Part shown: positions 1 to 12,497 of the stretch, one piece after another | Layout of the letters: each line of letters starts with the position of its first letter | Numbering within the stretch: the stretch's first letter is position 1 | DNA from: Polytrichum commune | Lineage: Eukaryota > Streptophyta > Polytrichopsida > Polytrichales > Polytrichaceae | Reading direction: 5' to 3' | Assembly (NCBI GenBank): GCA_950295325.1 | Contig: OX485807.1 | Span: 49,692,440-49,756,439 of the forward strand | DNA length: 64,000 nucleotides | The notes under the pieces: generated by a model | The model's input: the letters and a program-made list of their open reading frames with translations, nothing else | Databases searched by the model: none | Told to the model about the DNA's origin: nothing | Position numbers and translations under genes: made by a program

Positions 1-262
1 ACACAAAACCGAGAGACCATGGCACTCCGAACGCTCACAACCGTTGATTTATTCTATTTTATCATGTGTGAGGACCCCGTGAATATAAATTCATTGGAAT
101 AGCATTTGGTTGAGGGCCCGGTCACATATGACTTCACACTACACTTGAGGGTCCGTGACCACACTACATGATTTTGAAGGTGTCTTGGGACAACCTTTGG
201 ACACTTTCTTTTGGGCTCTCACAGTTTCATGGTCACGGCTCTTGGCTTGTTTGTGAAGTGGC
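1..262. repeat. Truncated copy of an inverted-repeat element (family A), cut by the window edge
   Basis: This stretch matches 43461-43695 closely in the same orientation, for example around the phrases 'accgttgatttattctat' and 'tggtcacggctcttggct'. The full copy at 43224-43695 has imperfect terminal inverted repeats, so this is its right half; the left half would lie upstream of the window. No coding capacity is visible. Confidence 0.75.
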
Positions 263-2145
263 CCTAAGACCAAAGAAACTCCAAAATTGAGTGACCCAAT
301 TGGTCAAGAGCAAAATATTGGATCCAAGGAGTTCACACTATGGACTTGGCCCAAGACATGAAAAAAATGATGCGGTGCTAATGTGGCATCACTTTCTTGT
401 TAGATCTCGAAGGTCCCCACTAAAGAAAATATTCATCCCGATTTGTGAAACTAATCTTCAAGCTTGGGTCACTCCAATCTTGAGTCCTAAAGTAAAGTCC
501 ATGAAGGAGTATTGTGGATCCCTAGTTTCTTGGGCCCAAACTTTAAAGTAAACCCACCTTAAGAAACATATTCCACTTTTTGAAACACTAATGGACAATG
601 CCTTCTTCAAATGTAACGACTGCATTCACTCTCAAATTAAAACCTAACGATTGATGTTCATGAGATGTACTCGGGGGGGGGGGGGGGGTAGTCATTGGTT
701 GGAGTAGCAATATACGTGCGAACAAATGATAGGGTATTTTAAAAACATGAGGGCTAAAAATTATAAATGGACTTAAGAGTAATATAGGGTATCAAAAATG
801 GCATTGGACATCTTTAAAGTACTATAGGGTATGGAATAATAGGTAATTTGGAATTATAAGTAATGCAAGCCATTTTTCTATTAACCCAAAGTAGAAATTT
901 ACATAATGATAGCATGTGAAAAAAAAAAAGAGAATTGAAAGTAATACCCCCCTATAAAATAGTGGTTGTTCGCACCTATATCCTTAACTTTTTAACACAC
1001 TGCCCCCCCCCCCCCGAGGAGATGTATAACTACAACCAACACTATGTACCAAATGTGTACCAACGTCATACATATGAGGGCTTTGAATATACAACAATGG
1101 TAAATAATGTCAATTTTAGGTTATATCTTGATTATGGGTATGTGTCCCTTACTGTGCATCCTATGTCACAATTCATGATAGGTGCAATCACTTTATAGGA
1201 AGGACAGAATGTGATGGACAATGACATTACGTGACTCGTAAGAAATTGATCTATGCTACACTAAAGGACAACGTCATGTAGAATGATTGGGGGAAAATTG
1301 GTTCATTACAATCATCCATTGCAACTTAAGCATTGCAAACTTGTGGCAAGGAAGCATTCTTCTTGTCAACCACATGGTTTTTGGTTGCCATTCGTCCAAA
1401 CACTACAACCAAAAAACCTCTTATTGACAACCAAATTTATTTGTTTATGTATTTTCTCGCTATGAGTTGCAATCACCATGTTGCAACATGTGATTGTATG
1501 GACAAGTTTTCTTCTAGTGAATGTTTTAGCTCCATTCATTCCTAATAAACTAAAATCTACGAATGGTGTTCATAAAATGAGTATCCAAAACCAACATTGA
1601 ATGCAAACTCAACACTATGTACCCAATAATGTACCAATGTCATATATACAAGGACTTCGAATATACGAAAGTGGTACGTACTATTGCTTTTAGGTTATGT
1701 GTTGGTTCTAGGGTCGCCTCTCTTACTATGGATGTTAAGTTGCGGTTCATGATAGGCGCACTAAGCTTTAGTGGCCGGATGGAACGGGTCGGACAACGTA
1801 CCAACCTACTAGCTAGGTCTTTGTACACCTTGTGGGGGATGGAATCATAAGGATGGATGAATGGATCTATGGATAGATGGATGATGTTGGTTTCTATCCC
1901 ATATCCATGTTTGTCATCATTTTCAATTCACTTGATATTTGTTGGTTCTATCCCATAGTCCCAAACTTGAGATTTAGGTCTTTTGGGGACTCACTTTGAG
2001 TGAGTATAGGTCATGGAAAATATCACATGATGGGCTTAATCAACATGGTTGACTAAGGCAAAGTCTACAAAATATGTATTTCAAGTTAACTTAATCTAGT
2101 CTAAGAAGTACAAGTCACACATAACCCCCTGACATAATATCCATC
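263..2145. other. Intergenic stretch with homopolymer runs and a diverged repeat pair
   Basis: No gene is recognisable. A run of 16 G lies at 673-688 and a run of 13 C at 1003-1015. Segments 1018-1195 and 1600-1785 are diverged direct copies of each other: both carry 'caacactatgtacc', then a 'catataNa..gact/gctt' block and 'attcatgatagg'. Their short ORFs translate alike (shared 'YVPN/YPI..Y..H.Y..FEYT' and 'FMIGA'), but no known family is evident. A GGAT-type microsatellite lies near 1850-1885. Confidence 0.5.
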
Positions 2146-2369
2146 ACTACACTAAATATGATATTTGTGTCACTCATCATTTGGAGTTACACAATACTAT
2201 ATCTTTTGACTATTGATGTCATCTTTTACCAAGTAAAGTTGTTTTTATTTTATAATGTCCAAACAACTATTCTATAAATTGTTGGTAAATTATGAGGAAT
2301 ACAATAAATAGATAGGGCATTGTGTAATAATGAATAGTAAGTGACACTAAATATCATATTTAGTGTAGT
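2146..2369. mobile_element. 224-bp MITE (family B) with self-complementary ends
   Basis: The left end reads ACTACACTAAATATGATATT and the right end is its reverse complement (CATATTTAGTGTAGT, ending at 2369). Homology between the arms continues inward for about 35 bp (the GTCACT and TTTTACCAA blocks). There is no ORF. TA dinucleotides border the CACTAAATA core on both sides, which would suit a Stowaway-type TA target duplication. Related ends occur at 8190-8385, 12498-12530, 12903-13045, 16588-16962, 57290-57335 and 63085-63180. Confidence 0.75.
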
Positions 2370-2827
2370 CTGGAATGCATGAGCTAACCACGGCCCTTTC
2401 TGTTGTGGTTTCAAGATATAACGTTAGTATGTAATAAAAAGGAGCCGCCATTGTATCCACAGTCCCAAAAAATAATTCATTGAAAATTTGTTAGAACAAT
2501 ATCTCTTTGTCATAGGCCCCTATCTTTTTTTTACCAGAGCATTGCTTTTGCATGTCCAATCGCAAAAGCCGTTGGACCATGTCAATGGATAATGCAAGCC
2601 TTAAAATACATCTTTTTGGGAGCTCAAACTTCATGATCATCTCTGACAATTTTTCCTTGGTGTAAATTGAAGTGGTCCGAAGACGAGTTCAACAACCAAT
2701 CACAAATTTTACTGGGCCTTTAAATAACTCCATGGTCCATGGCGTAAACAACCCTGCATGGACACCATGAGAAATATTTTGAAAACATAACAATGGAGTG
2801 ATTAATTTGCACCATCCATGACATCAT

Positions 2828-2839
2828 GGGGGGGGGGGG
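2828..2839. repeat. Homopolymer run of 12 G
   Basis: Uninterrupted G run in AT-rich sequence, one of at least eight G/C runs of 12 to 17 nt in the window. Confidence 0.9.
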
Positions 2840-2943
2840 CATTAAAAGTCCCCCCATCATGTCATCACTTGGGTTTATAATTTGGGGAATTTATATAAGC
2901 TAAATCTACGTGTTTAGTGTAACTATTGACGTCACTACAAGTT

Positions 2944-3306
2944 ACACTAAATAATCCTATTATTGTTGGTGAGATTAATCTTTTAGATCCCACATTAATT
3001 CTCATAATGAGAGTTAATGCGGGGTGCATTAATTAACAACCCACATTGGATTTATATTAGAAACTTAGATCGACCACACTAAACATTTTTTCCTTGGAAA
3101 ATTAATGTGGGTGATTAATTTATACTGTGCTATGTACTTTTGTCCTATAAGTAATATTCAATGTGTTAGTCATAACTCTTCATGAAGACTTAGGAGAAGA
3201 CCCTGGGTCTTGGACCCATGTGAAATAGAAAATTAGTGTGACCCACATTAAGTAATTTCACGCTAATAATTTCCCACCCACACTAATAGGAGGATTATTT
3301 AGTATA
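2944..3306. mobile_element. About 360-bp inverted-repeat MITE (family C)
   Basis: The left end ACACTAAATAATCCTATTA is mirrored at the right by AATAGGAGGATTATTTAGT. The arms agree for about 25-30 bp, then become patchy around 'cccacattaa' motifs found near both ends. Non-coding. The exact borders and target duplication are uncertain by a few bases. Confidence 0.6.
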
Positions 3307-3937
3307 CTAAGGCTGCAACACTGTTGTCGCACTAAAACTCAAAGTGTCTCGATGTTTTACTGGCATCGCATATTGTGCATGTTTAATAAGTTACAACCCT
3401 AAATAAATAAATAAAAGTCCCTATAATCGTATACTTATCCTCATAATTATTTGTAATTATGATGTAAATAGATAAAATTAAAACAACATTTTGATCTTGT
3501 CGTGATTTCTCCTTGTTTTTAAAATTAAAAGTAAATTCCATTCAATCATTTTAACAATATTTACCACATGGTGGAATATTATGTGTGTCACTATGAGCTT
3601 GTAGATACGACCCATGGAACCTCACATGACACAAATGTATCATAAATTGAATCATGCAATTATTTACCATCTATTCAACTTAGGTACCAAACATCATTGA
3701 AATGGAATGAAAGTAAACAAACTTTGAAGCTCATGATGTCAAAAGGTTCGTGGGACTGAATATGTAACAAGATGACGACAAAGAGGTCAATTCCCTATAG
3801 TAACATAATGTATTGGCTTCCATGAGATGGAAGCTAATATGAACTTGATGGTCCAACAGGAAGAAAGACTTGTGAGCACCTAATACTAAAATTTGAAATA
3901 AAGAAGGACACTCATCTCGACTATAACCGTGGAGGCT
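3307..3937. other. Intergenic, AT-rich, nothing recognised
   Basis: About 630 bases without a supportable gene, RNA or repeat. Short ORFs here have no recognisable motif. Confidence 0.5.
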
Positions 3938-4510
3938 ACATTCCAACATAGAACACGTCTCAATTTCAGCTACATTGTAAGAGGAATTTTTTTTGTATAA
4001 TATGTTATCTCTAGGGATTGGGATATTCGAACACCTATTAGTTCAATGGTGAGCTTATGACTCAAGGTGTGGCTGAGCAACAACAACTTTGCGGTATGTG
4101 ATTAGAATGTATGATAAGCAAGTCGGGCATTAGGGTTTAGGGTAAGAAATTCAAGTCACCAACACAATGCATTAGTAAAATTGTGGTAATCGCTGCAGGA
4201 GACCCATCATTAATAGAGCAGTAGAGGGGACACTCCAATACAAAACGTGTCTCAATTTCAACTACATTGTAATAACAAGGGTGACATAATATGTTATCTC
4301 TAGGGTTTCGGATAGTCGAACACATGTTGCTTTCAATGGCGAGCCTACTATTCGAGGTATGGTAAGCAACAATGACTTTACGGTGTGTGATTACAATGTA
4401 TGGGAAGTAAGTTTGGCATTAGGGTTTTGGGTTTAGCAAGTCACCAACATGGTGCTTAAGTGAAATTTTGGTAATCATTGCAGAATTTTGAGGGAATACG
4501 GAAGTACGGA
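3938..4510. repeat. Imperfect tandem duplication, unit about 290 bp
   Basis: Unit 1 (about 3938-4226) and unit 2 (about 4227-4510) share ordered blocks: 'cgtctcaatttca', 'ctacattgtaa', 'atatgttatctctaggg', 'gagc..gaggtgtgg..agcaacaa', 'tttNcggt.tgtgatta' and 'ggcattagggtt'. Divergence is substantial, so the duplication is old. No coding sequence is recognised. Confidence 0.75.
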
Positions 4511-4599
4511 AACTAAATACAGATGATCAATAATTGAATACTTCACATTGGGATGCAGAATTTGATAAGATTCTTTGTACGTCCTTTTATAATCCTTAG

Positions 4600-4845
4600 T
4601 GGCCACATGGTCATGGGTGGAGGTACGGACCCTATTTTGGGTGCTAATATAATGAGGTATTTAACTTGATGGTCCGAGATGACCCTAGACTACTAGACGA
4701 TAGTGAAGAGGTACCCAAAACCAAATGGAGTAGTTGGCGATTCGATTCCCAGCCATGAAATCTTTTCTCTACTTGGCATGATAACTAGCTAGGTGGCCAT
4801 TCACCTCATGTATTCCAAAAACATAAAAGAAAAGAAAATACAAAA
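4600..4845 (+). repeat. SINE-like sequence, copy 1
   Basis: It shares the order of blocks with 39860-40072: 'ggtccgagatgacccta', 'ctactNgatgatNgtg.agagNtaccca', 'agttggcgattcgattccc' and 'gtgaaatc.c..ctctacttg', then an A-rich 3' tail. The GATTCGATTCC block resembles a pol III B box. The repeated structure and A-rich end suggest a tRNA-derived SINE, but no tRNA parent was identified. Confidence 0.45.
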
Positions 4846-4971
4846 AATTATCTTGTTTGTAAGTAGTCACTGTAGTTGGGAAGACACCCTACAAGAAAAC
4901 ATAGATGTAAGTCACCATAATTACTCATAACACCTTTTTAATCATTCATATTCATTCTTGTGTATGTGTCT

Positions 4972-4973
<2 letters not shown>

Positions 4974-5048
<75 letters not shown>
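4974..5048. repeat. (GA)n microsatellite, about 75 bp
   Basis: Uninterrupted GA dinucleotide repeat. Confidence 0.98.
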
Positions 5049-5051
<3 letters not shown>

Positions 5052-5593
5052 TATTACATTACTTAGCTCCTTCGTTGCATTATGTGGGACCAAGTATCAA
5101 GTGAACACAATTCTCCTTTAATTTAGGGATTCCCCTTTTATGGGGAGCGTGTAGGCTATGTATTGTAGAGTTTTCAACAAGCAACTATCAATTATTATAG
5201 TTTTTTAATTGCAACCTCTTTATGTGGAAAGAGACCATCAACTAAATGCTTACTAATGTTATGTGAGAAGGGTGTCGATCCATACATTTATGAAGCGAGC
5301 TTACATCTTCCCTCACACTAACGAATGCAACAAGAATATCGAAACCAATTCGAAGTAACAAGTTTACGGCATCCATGAATGTTTGGTAATGTATACAACT
5401 ATACTTCGAATGATTGCGTTCTTTGACGCTCGTGTTACATGTTTGCTTGCTAATAATGGACAATTATCTTTTGTATAACTCCAAACAATAACCCGCGTTA
5501 TTTCATAGTACAATTCCATGTGGGAATAGAGTTATCCAAAAACTCGAAGGTGGGAAAAAAGAAAGTGATGAGTCAAGACCCATCTACACACAA

Positions 5594-5971
5594 AGAGAGG
5601 GGAATCATTGTATTCGAACATACCTCTCATCCATCCAACATTAAAACTTGACCTCCTCTGTATTTGTTGTCAATTCATCTCAAATGACCTTAAGTAGACT
5701 AATAGCATGCCCACATTTACTGGTCTTGGCAAGCAATAAACGACACCTACCATCATGACTACTTTTAAAGTTGGGTCAGCCAGTGTGAACCACTGGATGT
5801 AGCCAATGCTGACACCATTAAGTATGGGTGGGTTGTAATTCGAGGTCTTTTGAGATTTGGTTCAACATCAAATTCACTTGTAAATGTCACCTCCATGATG
5901 CAAATTACTTGAGGGCTTTCACAGTGGATGAATGAGATGTATGCTCGTATACGGTAATTCCGTCCCCCCAT
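5594..5971. mobile_element. MITE family D, copy 1 (about 378 bp)
   Basis: The left end has AGAGAGGGGAATCATTGTAT followed by CTCTCATCCATCCAAC. The right end has GGATGAATGAGATGTATG, then a T-rich '..GGTAATTCCGTCCCCC'. The arms are mutually inverted. Inside are the family hallmarks 'aaaacttgacc', 'tcatctcaaatgacc' and 'gtagactaa'. Sister copies lie at 14462-14716, 15273-16070 and 61975-62207; a left-end fragment occurs near 6363-6440. Non-coding. Confidence 0.75.
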
Positions 5972-6739
5972 TAGGACCCATCTATGGTAAGGGACGGTAG
6001 AGTATAGTAAAAACGAATCATTGGGTGGGATACTCTCCTACAACCTGGGACCCTCTCACCCCTAAATAGTATTATAACTCGTGTTCTTAAAGCCCGGCCA
6101 CCAGTTTATAAAAGTGCATCAAAAGAGCCCAATAGTAAGGAGGGGGAGAAATAACCTTTTCCATCCATTCTCCAACTACCGGGGACATCATATAGTTTTA
6201 CAATGCTTGTCTCTTCTGCTGGGATGCCTTTTTCCGAGTACCTACATTAAGATTCCCAGTTGCAAGAGTAGTAATTAATAAGCCAGTAGACTCTTCGCCA
6301 AAGTCTCCATGTACTATACTAGTAGATGAATGAACCGACAAATAGGGCGGATGGATGAACTTTCATGGCGAAAGTTGCATACAAGCACACATCTCATCCA
6401 TCCATGCTAAAATATAGTGTCCTCTTTTTGTTTGTGGATTCGAAACGGTATGACACCATCTTTAGAAAGTAAAAATCTGACCAACGTGTTATTTTTAAGA
6501 CATTATTTACGGAATGAAAAGGAGTTATGTTGTATGTAGTAATTCCACCATACATTTAACATTGCTAAATCTAGGTAACTTTCTGACAACTATTATGGGG
6601 AAGGATGAAAATGTTCATCATAGCATTATTAAGTAGTGTGCATTTGTTGTGTGGGTCCTGAGAATATGATCATGCGATGGTAGGAGCTCAGTTTTGATCT
6701 GAGTCTCCTTGCACAAGGTTCGAACATCCCATGATGGAA
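5972..6739. other. Intergenic, with a partial MITE family D end
   Basis: Apart from a left-end fragment of family D (about 6363-6440, 'CTCATCCATCCA' block) there is no recognisable gene. A GGTTCGAAC block at about 6718 with an upstream TGGTAGGAGCTC could be pol III-like boxes, but a tRNA fold is not supported. Confidence 0.4.
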
Positions 6740-8189
6740 TTTGTTTTTATTGAAGAGATGTGCTCACAATGTCACACAACATGCAGTAAAAATCTATAGT
6801 CCAATGATGATGTCTTCACCATATCACACACTACAAAAGTACGAAGCTTTTGTCTTGTGATGATGTTTCTCGATGTTGGAAATTGACATCGATTTGTTCA
6901 ATTTATCCGTAAAAGATTGCCTATTCATCAAATCTACAACTGAAACTCCGAAGAATGGTCCATTGCAACATTTGATAGTAATTGGGCTTACTCACGGGCT
7001 TGAGGAAGCTTGAGTATTGGCGTTGGTCAGTCATCCACATCATTCCCCTCCACTTGGCTCTTTGTTCAAATCAAACCTTAATTGAGTTCTCTACCCCATG
7101 CCAAATCCACCAATTCAACCATGTTGTACTTTGCATCAACAATTGATGCAATGCGGAGGAGGTCATTGCTTACCAAAATTGTTGAAATTATAACTGAAAA
7201 GGTCATAACTTCTAACCGGGTAGGATTTGGAAACACTAGGATCTTGACCAATTATGCTCCAAAATCTCCCTGGACATTGGGCACAATGACCATAACCAAT
7301 GCGGATGAGGTTAGTGCTTACCAAACCGTGTGCAAGTTGTTTTGTGTGCAAATGTGGTCATCAAAACCAAAATTGTTGAAACTTTGACCGAAATGAAAAG
7401 CATCCGCCACTCAAGATTGTCGTCACCTCTAGAGACAAGAAATTGAAGAGTGGCATGGGCAAATCTGGTAGTATAAGTTGGTGAGGATTGGAATGTCCAA
7501 TCTAAAGAGATGTGAGATTTAGGTTTGAGGACAATTTCAAATCAAGAGAAAAAAAATCACCAACTTCAAGATTCTAGTCTACAAATCCAACAATCCCTAA
7601 ACCTGCCAACCTCCACCAAAACCCAAAGACTCAAAATTGCAACCTTGGTTTTGAAACCAAGGTTCAAAATGGTTAACTTGAGTTCTGTTAAGTTAACCCA
7701 TTGATGAACTTACCATGAACTCCCCAAGGCAAATACTAGTGTAAGTCCCACCGCATGAACACATTAATTACCTTTAGTATATGACAAATCGAGCCTAAAA
7801 AATGTCATCTTATGAGTGTCGTAGTCATAATAGCAGGGTAAATTAGCACTAGAAAGTTTGGTCAACGTGAAATGCGTTGTATGATCGAGTTGTCGTATTA
7901 GCAGGGTTAGACTATATGTTATAGACTACTTAAAGAAGTTTTGACTCCAGAAATAAATCAATACACCCATATTAGTCTAGTGGAGTTGAATTGGAATGAT
8001 ATGGCCCTCAAGCTTGTAGGGGTACTTTCTTACTAGAGCCCCTTCATTCACGATGGATGAGTTCACATAGATGCTAGGAATCCCAATCCAAGTGTGAAGA
8101 GGTTCTACGTGTCATGGCATATATGTATGAATGTACTTGTATCATTAGTAGAAGAATCATGCTACAATGATTATCCCAATTTGTGTATG

Positions 8190-8385
8190 TGTTACTATGT
8201 GGAGTCACGTAGTGCAATAACTTCTTACTCATAACTTTAATTTTTACCAACAAAATCTCAATAGGTTGTTTTGGTAGTTCATTTGTGTCCAAATAACTTA
8301 TTGAACTTTCATTAGTAAAAATGAACTCCTAAGTAAGACATTATTGCATTGTGTACTGCAAAGCAACACACACTAATTAGGTGAT
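8190..8385. mobile_element. MITE related to family B, inside the inverted pair
   Basis: The left arm 'gtagtgcaataacttcttac' and the right arm 'gtcttacttagg..' read in reverse from 'attgcattgtgtac' are inverted. TTTTTACCAA near the left arm and ATTAGTAAAAAT near the right match the inner blocks of the copy at 2146-2369. The terminal palindromes are worn. Non-coding. Confidence 0.5.
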
Positions 8386-9937
8386 TAGTGGAGTGGCTTC
8401 TCATGAATTGAATCAAGTTGTTAGAAGTACTCGCAACGTTGTTTGTGGCAAAGGTCTCAAATGAAAAATACGAATTACTTTGTAATTTAATATTTTCTAT
8501 GAAATTTACATTGATACATTAGTCAACGCTTTGTATCAAAATTCCAAATTTAGAATCATAGAACCCAAATTGCCATTGGTTAGCATGTAGAGAAGATTTG
8601 AGGTTTGAGGGAAGCCCCCGTTGCCATGTTTTCCACTTTAGTCCTTAGCCAAAAATTCTTCACCATGCTCTTGGTTCAGCATAAAATGGTAATTTACATT
8701 GAACAATTTGACAAATGTCAATACATCATTGGTTTAAACCCTATAAAATTCCATGTAGAAATTACATTACGATATTAAAGTGTCATACCAAAGAGCACGG
8801 ACTAGATAACCAATGAGAGGAGAGTGGATGATGATCAGGGGGAGTAGCAAGTTAGTCACCTATTCGAGTTGGTTATCAATCATAAGCAATCAACTCGTGA
8901 ACAAAATTTGAGAATTGTGGATGACAACGTGTCCTCATGGATGAAAAATGGTGATGAGCCCCGTTAGTCCTTTTGCTCTTGGATGAGCAATCAGTTATGG
9001 TACAATAATCTTGAGGTTGAGAAACCTAGATACTAAAAAGATATTTGAACCGTAAAGAAGTGACCTTGACATTGGTGAGGTATTTCTCAAAATATAAATG
9101 AATAGGTACAAATGCATGGCTCAAGTATGAAGCAAAAATGAAAGAAGAACCTCTTCACCACATGCTACTACCCCTGTCAAGGGTGGGTTTTATGTTGTCA
9201 AATGTATGAACCATAGAGTAGCTACCACATGTGATGCTCACATAGGCTAAAACATTGGAATGATCTCATGTGGCTGCATAGTTTAAAGATGAAAGAGATT
9301 CAACATGAATGTGGTGAAGTAGGTAAACAAATATGATGAAATTTAATGAATCTCACTACTACACCATTAGTGTCTGACTAATAGTGCCATTTACCCTATT
9401 ACGGGGCCTATCCTAGGTTACACTAATGGCCAACAAGGTTAACCATTATTGTAACCACACAACACTTGGCATTTGCACGTTGAATAATATCCTCTTGTTT
9501 GCCTTGTTGTTTTGTGGAAGTTGTCATTGATGTGGTCACATTACCTTCTTGCATATTAATATGCATAAACTACCATCTTAAGCATCTCAATGTGCAAAAC
9601 TAAATGTCAAAATTTAAATAATCCTACACTTCAAATAATTCTTACCTTGACAAATAGTGTCATGTTGACAAGCAATAGGCGTGATACTTCTAGACCTCTA
9701 GGCATCCAGTTTAGGTCTTTCACAAATAATGTACGTGACACTAAATACAACCTAACCCCAATAATACGACACCTTGATTATACAACACATTTTTTGTTGA
9801 CCAAACTTTCTAGTGTTAATTTGCCCTGATATTATGACTATGACACTTGTAATACAACATTTTTTTACCATGATTTTTCATATACCAAAGGAAATTAATG
9901 CATGCATGTGGTGGGACCCATATTAATGATTTGCCCT

Positions 9938-9961
9938 GGGATTGGGATTGGGATTGGGATT
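9938..9961. repeat. (GGGATT)4 microsatellite
   Basis: Four hexamer units lie in the right arm of the inverted pair. The matching place in the left arm (about 7715) lacks them, so they expanded after the arms separated. Confidence 0.85.
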
Positions 9962-10378
9962 GTGGTAAATTCATCAATAGTTCACTCAAGTTCATTGTTT
10001 TAAACCTTGGTTTCAAAACATACTTTACACTTTTGAGTCTTTGGGCTTGGACAGAGTTTGAAGGATTTAGGGATTGTTGGATTTTAAAACTAGAATTTTG
10101 AAGCTGTTGACTTCTCTTCATGATTCAAAATTTGTCCTCAAACTTGAATCTCGCAACTCTTTAAATTAGAAATTTCAATCCTCGCCAACTCATACTCCTA
10201 GAATCGCCCATGCCACTCTTCAATTTCTTGGCTCCGGAGGTGATAATAGTCTTGAGTGGTGGATGCTTTTCATTTCAAATATATTTTCAACAATTCTGGT
10301 GATGATGACCACGTCTCCACACAAAACAACTTGCACACAATTTGGTAAGCATTGACCTCCTCCGCATTGGTTATGGCA

Positions 10379-10770
10379 CCGGAAGATGTTTACAATATGG
10401 ATGAGACTAGTGTATTTTATCATGCCCAACCAAACAAGCCACTAGTGCAAGGAAAAGTCCGTGGGCGCAAAATTCATAAGGACCATCTCACTCTTGCTCT
10501 TGTTGTAAACATGACAGGCACTAACAAGTTGAAACATGTGATTATTTACACATCCCTACGCCCAAGATGCTTTGGAAGGTGGTTGCCAACGAATTATGTC
10601 CGGTGGTTTGCAATCAAATGTCATGGATGTCTACATATGCATTTGAGAGTCAGATGATGAGCCTTAATGTAAATCTCAAATCTCAAAAGTGGAATGTACT
10701 TTTAATTATGGACAAATATATGTCACTCGTTCCCTTGAACAATATGACAATCATCAAACATCATCAAAAG
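10379..10770 (+). pseudogene. Tigger/pogo-type DDE transposase fragment, frameshifted
   Basis: The translation from about 10379 contains DVYNMDETSVFYHAQPNK, then QGKVRGRKIHKDHLTLAL and RPRCFGRW. These are hallmarks of the catalytic core of the CENP-B/Jerky/pogo transposase superfamily (DDE_1); NMDE holds the first catalytic Asp. Near 10605-10615 homology moves to another frame, which carries a run ending LLIMDK where the family has the second catalytic Asp followed by N/C. The product would have bound transposon ends in the nucleus and cut and pasted them. The N-terminal DNA-binding domains and the C-terminus are missing, and the frame is broken, so it cannot be functional. It lies inside the right half of the 6740-10895 inverted structure. 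The family assignment is from remembered motifs. Confidence 0.8.
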
Positions 10771-10895
10771 ACAATAGATTCTTACTTTCACAGTATGTGA
10801 TATGATGAAGACATCATCATGGGACCATATGTATTTAATCTCCATATTGTGTGATGTTGTGAACATATTTCTCTAATAAAACTAATCTTTCATAC

Positions 10896-12497
10896 ATAAG
10901 TATCTTCATTGTGTATACAAAAGAGCATCTTACATTGAAATAGGCATTTTTCTTGAAAAATCTTGATAGTATGACATTTGAGGCCAAAATGTCATATCAT
11001 GCAAAATACTACATTTGGATAATACGACACTTTCTTGCTCAACGAAACGTGTCATATTAAAGGGGGAGAAAAGTACCACACCCAGTATACCGAGTTTCGA
11101 AGTGTGAAGAGGAGGCTCTATTATCCCATAACATCGCCTTTGTTGTTGAGGACCGTCAAAATACGAGCCAATGGAGGCCGGACTTATAAGGCTAACTTGA
11201 ACTTGATCCACAAGTCATCTCCATCCAAGGAGTGATTTAAGGGTTCATTGTAACCATGACCGCAATGTCTATTCCTCCCTCCAATCAAAATGACAATGGT
11301 TTTACTAGATTGACACATAGACCTAAAATATATGGAATGCCCTTGTAACCACTATGTAGTGTGGGATTGGATGAAGCGTATACTAGAGTTCTTTTGAGCC
11401 ACAATGTTTGCAAACCATGTCCCAAACAATGGACATGTTGTATCATTGTGGTGTATGATGGTGTTTAATTTGGGTGGCATACGTTGGAGTATAAATAGTT
11501 CATCAAAAACTTCAAATTTGAGGAATCCCCTTCATAACATTATTCAGCCATGTGGGCTGCTTTCATGACCATGAAATATGTTAATTATACTCTATGCCCT
11601 CTAACAAAGTAAGAATATCCGTTTACTACTCATACATTCATGCTAACACTCTGAATTTGAGTGGAGTTATATTCCCGGTACTATTCACATGAATCATTAT
11701 TCATCTTGGTATTATTCACTATAAATATTACTCATAGCAACATTATCACTGCAAATACTGACATTTTTCAGAATATTTTTATTATTTATACCTACACTAT
11801 TCATTATTCATATCGACGTCATTTTCTTCCTATTTTCCAAGCTTCTTCCCACGAATGCAAGATAGTGGAGGCTCATGTCAAATGCTAAACACAAAATGAA
11901 ACACAACCATGTAGCTGAATATTGTTGTGTTGGTGAAGAGCCCAAGATCACACCCAAAGGATTTTGCACAAGAGATTAGATTCGAAGCATTAAAGTAAAC
12001 GAACTACAAAAACAATCAAGCCATGACTTGGACTTATGTGGGCCCATGAACATTTTTTCTTTGACAAGCACGATGCCTTCGTTAGAGACTACGCCAAACA
12101 TGGTCCTTAGTGCGACCTTTTTGAATGGAGCGATTTATTAGGTTGACTTGCGGTTTCAAGTTATTGAGATTAGTCAACTTCACATTTTGATACGTAGAGA
12201 CATGTGGAGGTAAGTGAATGTGTTTTGTTACGTATTTGTTGTAGTGATTTATTTGATATAGTAAATTTGGTTCAATATTACAAATACTATCACCAAAAAC
12301 TCAAGTAATCATGAATACTTACGAAATGCTAGAGAAATTAGCGTTAGTCACATTAATGACCCTATTTGGATAGATTCAACTTTGTTTCAATTATTGGCAT
12401 GGATTTCATTCAAATTTTAATCATCCATCATAATGTCTGTAATTTTATCCATAATAAGTGTTATTAGGAAAGTTACCACAATGACATAAAATATCAT
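10896..12497. other. Intergenic, nothing recognised
   Basis: About 1.6 kb of AT-rich sequence without a supportable gene. The stretch 11690-11850 is a simple T/A-rich region with repeated 'tattcatNNN' and 'attattcat' motifs. Confidence 0.45.

Larger units (their letters stand above)
6740..10895. mobile_element. About 4.15-kb inverted pair of degenerate DNA-transposon copies
   Basis: Two long arms are inverted copies of each other. Inner arms: 7285-7920 pairs with 9740-10375, including the matching blocks 'gcaagttgttttgtgtg', 'gaagagtggcatgggc', 'ccaacaatccctaaacc', 'cttggttttgaaaccaagg' and 'ctagaaagtttggtcaac'. Outer ends: 6740-6850 pairs with 10795-10895 ('gatgatgtcttcaccatatc' against its complement). 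A broken DDE transposase piece lies only in the right half (10379-10770). The middle (7920-9740) is not shared, and a family B-like MITE sits at about 8190-8385. The arms are diverged, with indels, so the structure is old. Confidence 0.7.

Noticed and set aside
6655-6745. tRNA-like stretch with GGTTCGAAC and an upstream TGGTAGGAGCTC
   Set aside because: The putative T-arm and acceptor stems do not pair, so no cloverleaf can be drawn. At most it is a SINE-like relic.
9938-9961. Interstitial telomere repeat
   Set aside because: The unit is GGGATT, not the plant TTTAGGG, and there are only four units inside a transposon arm.
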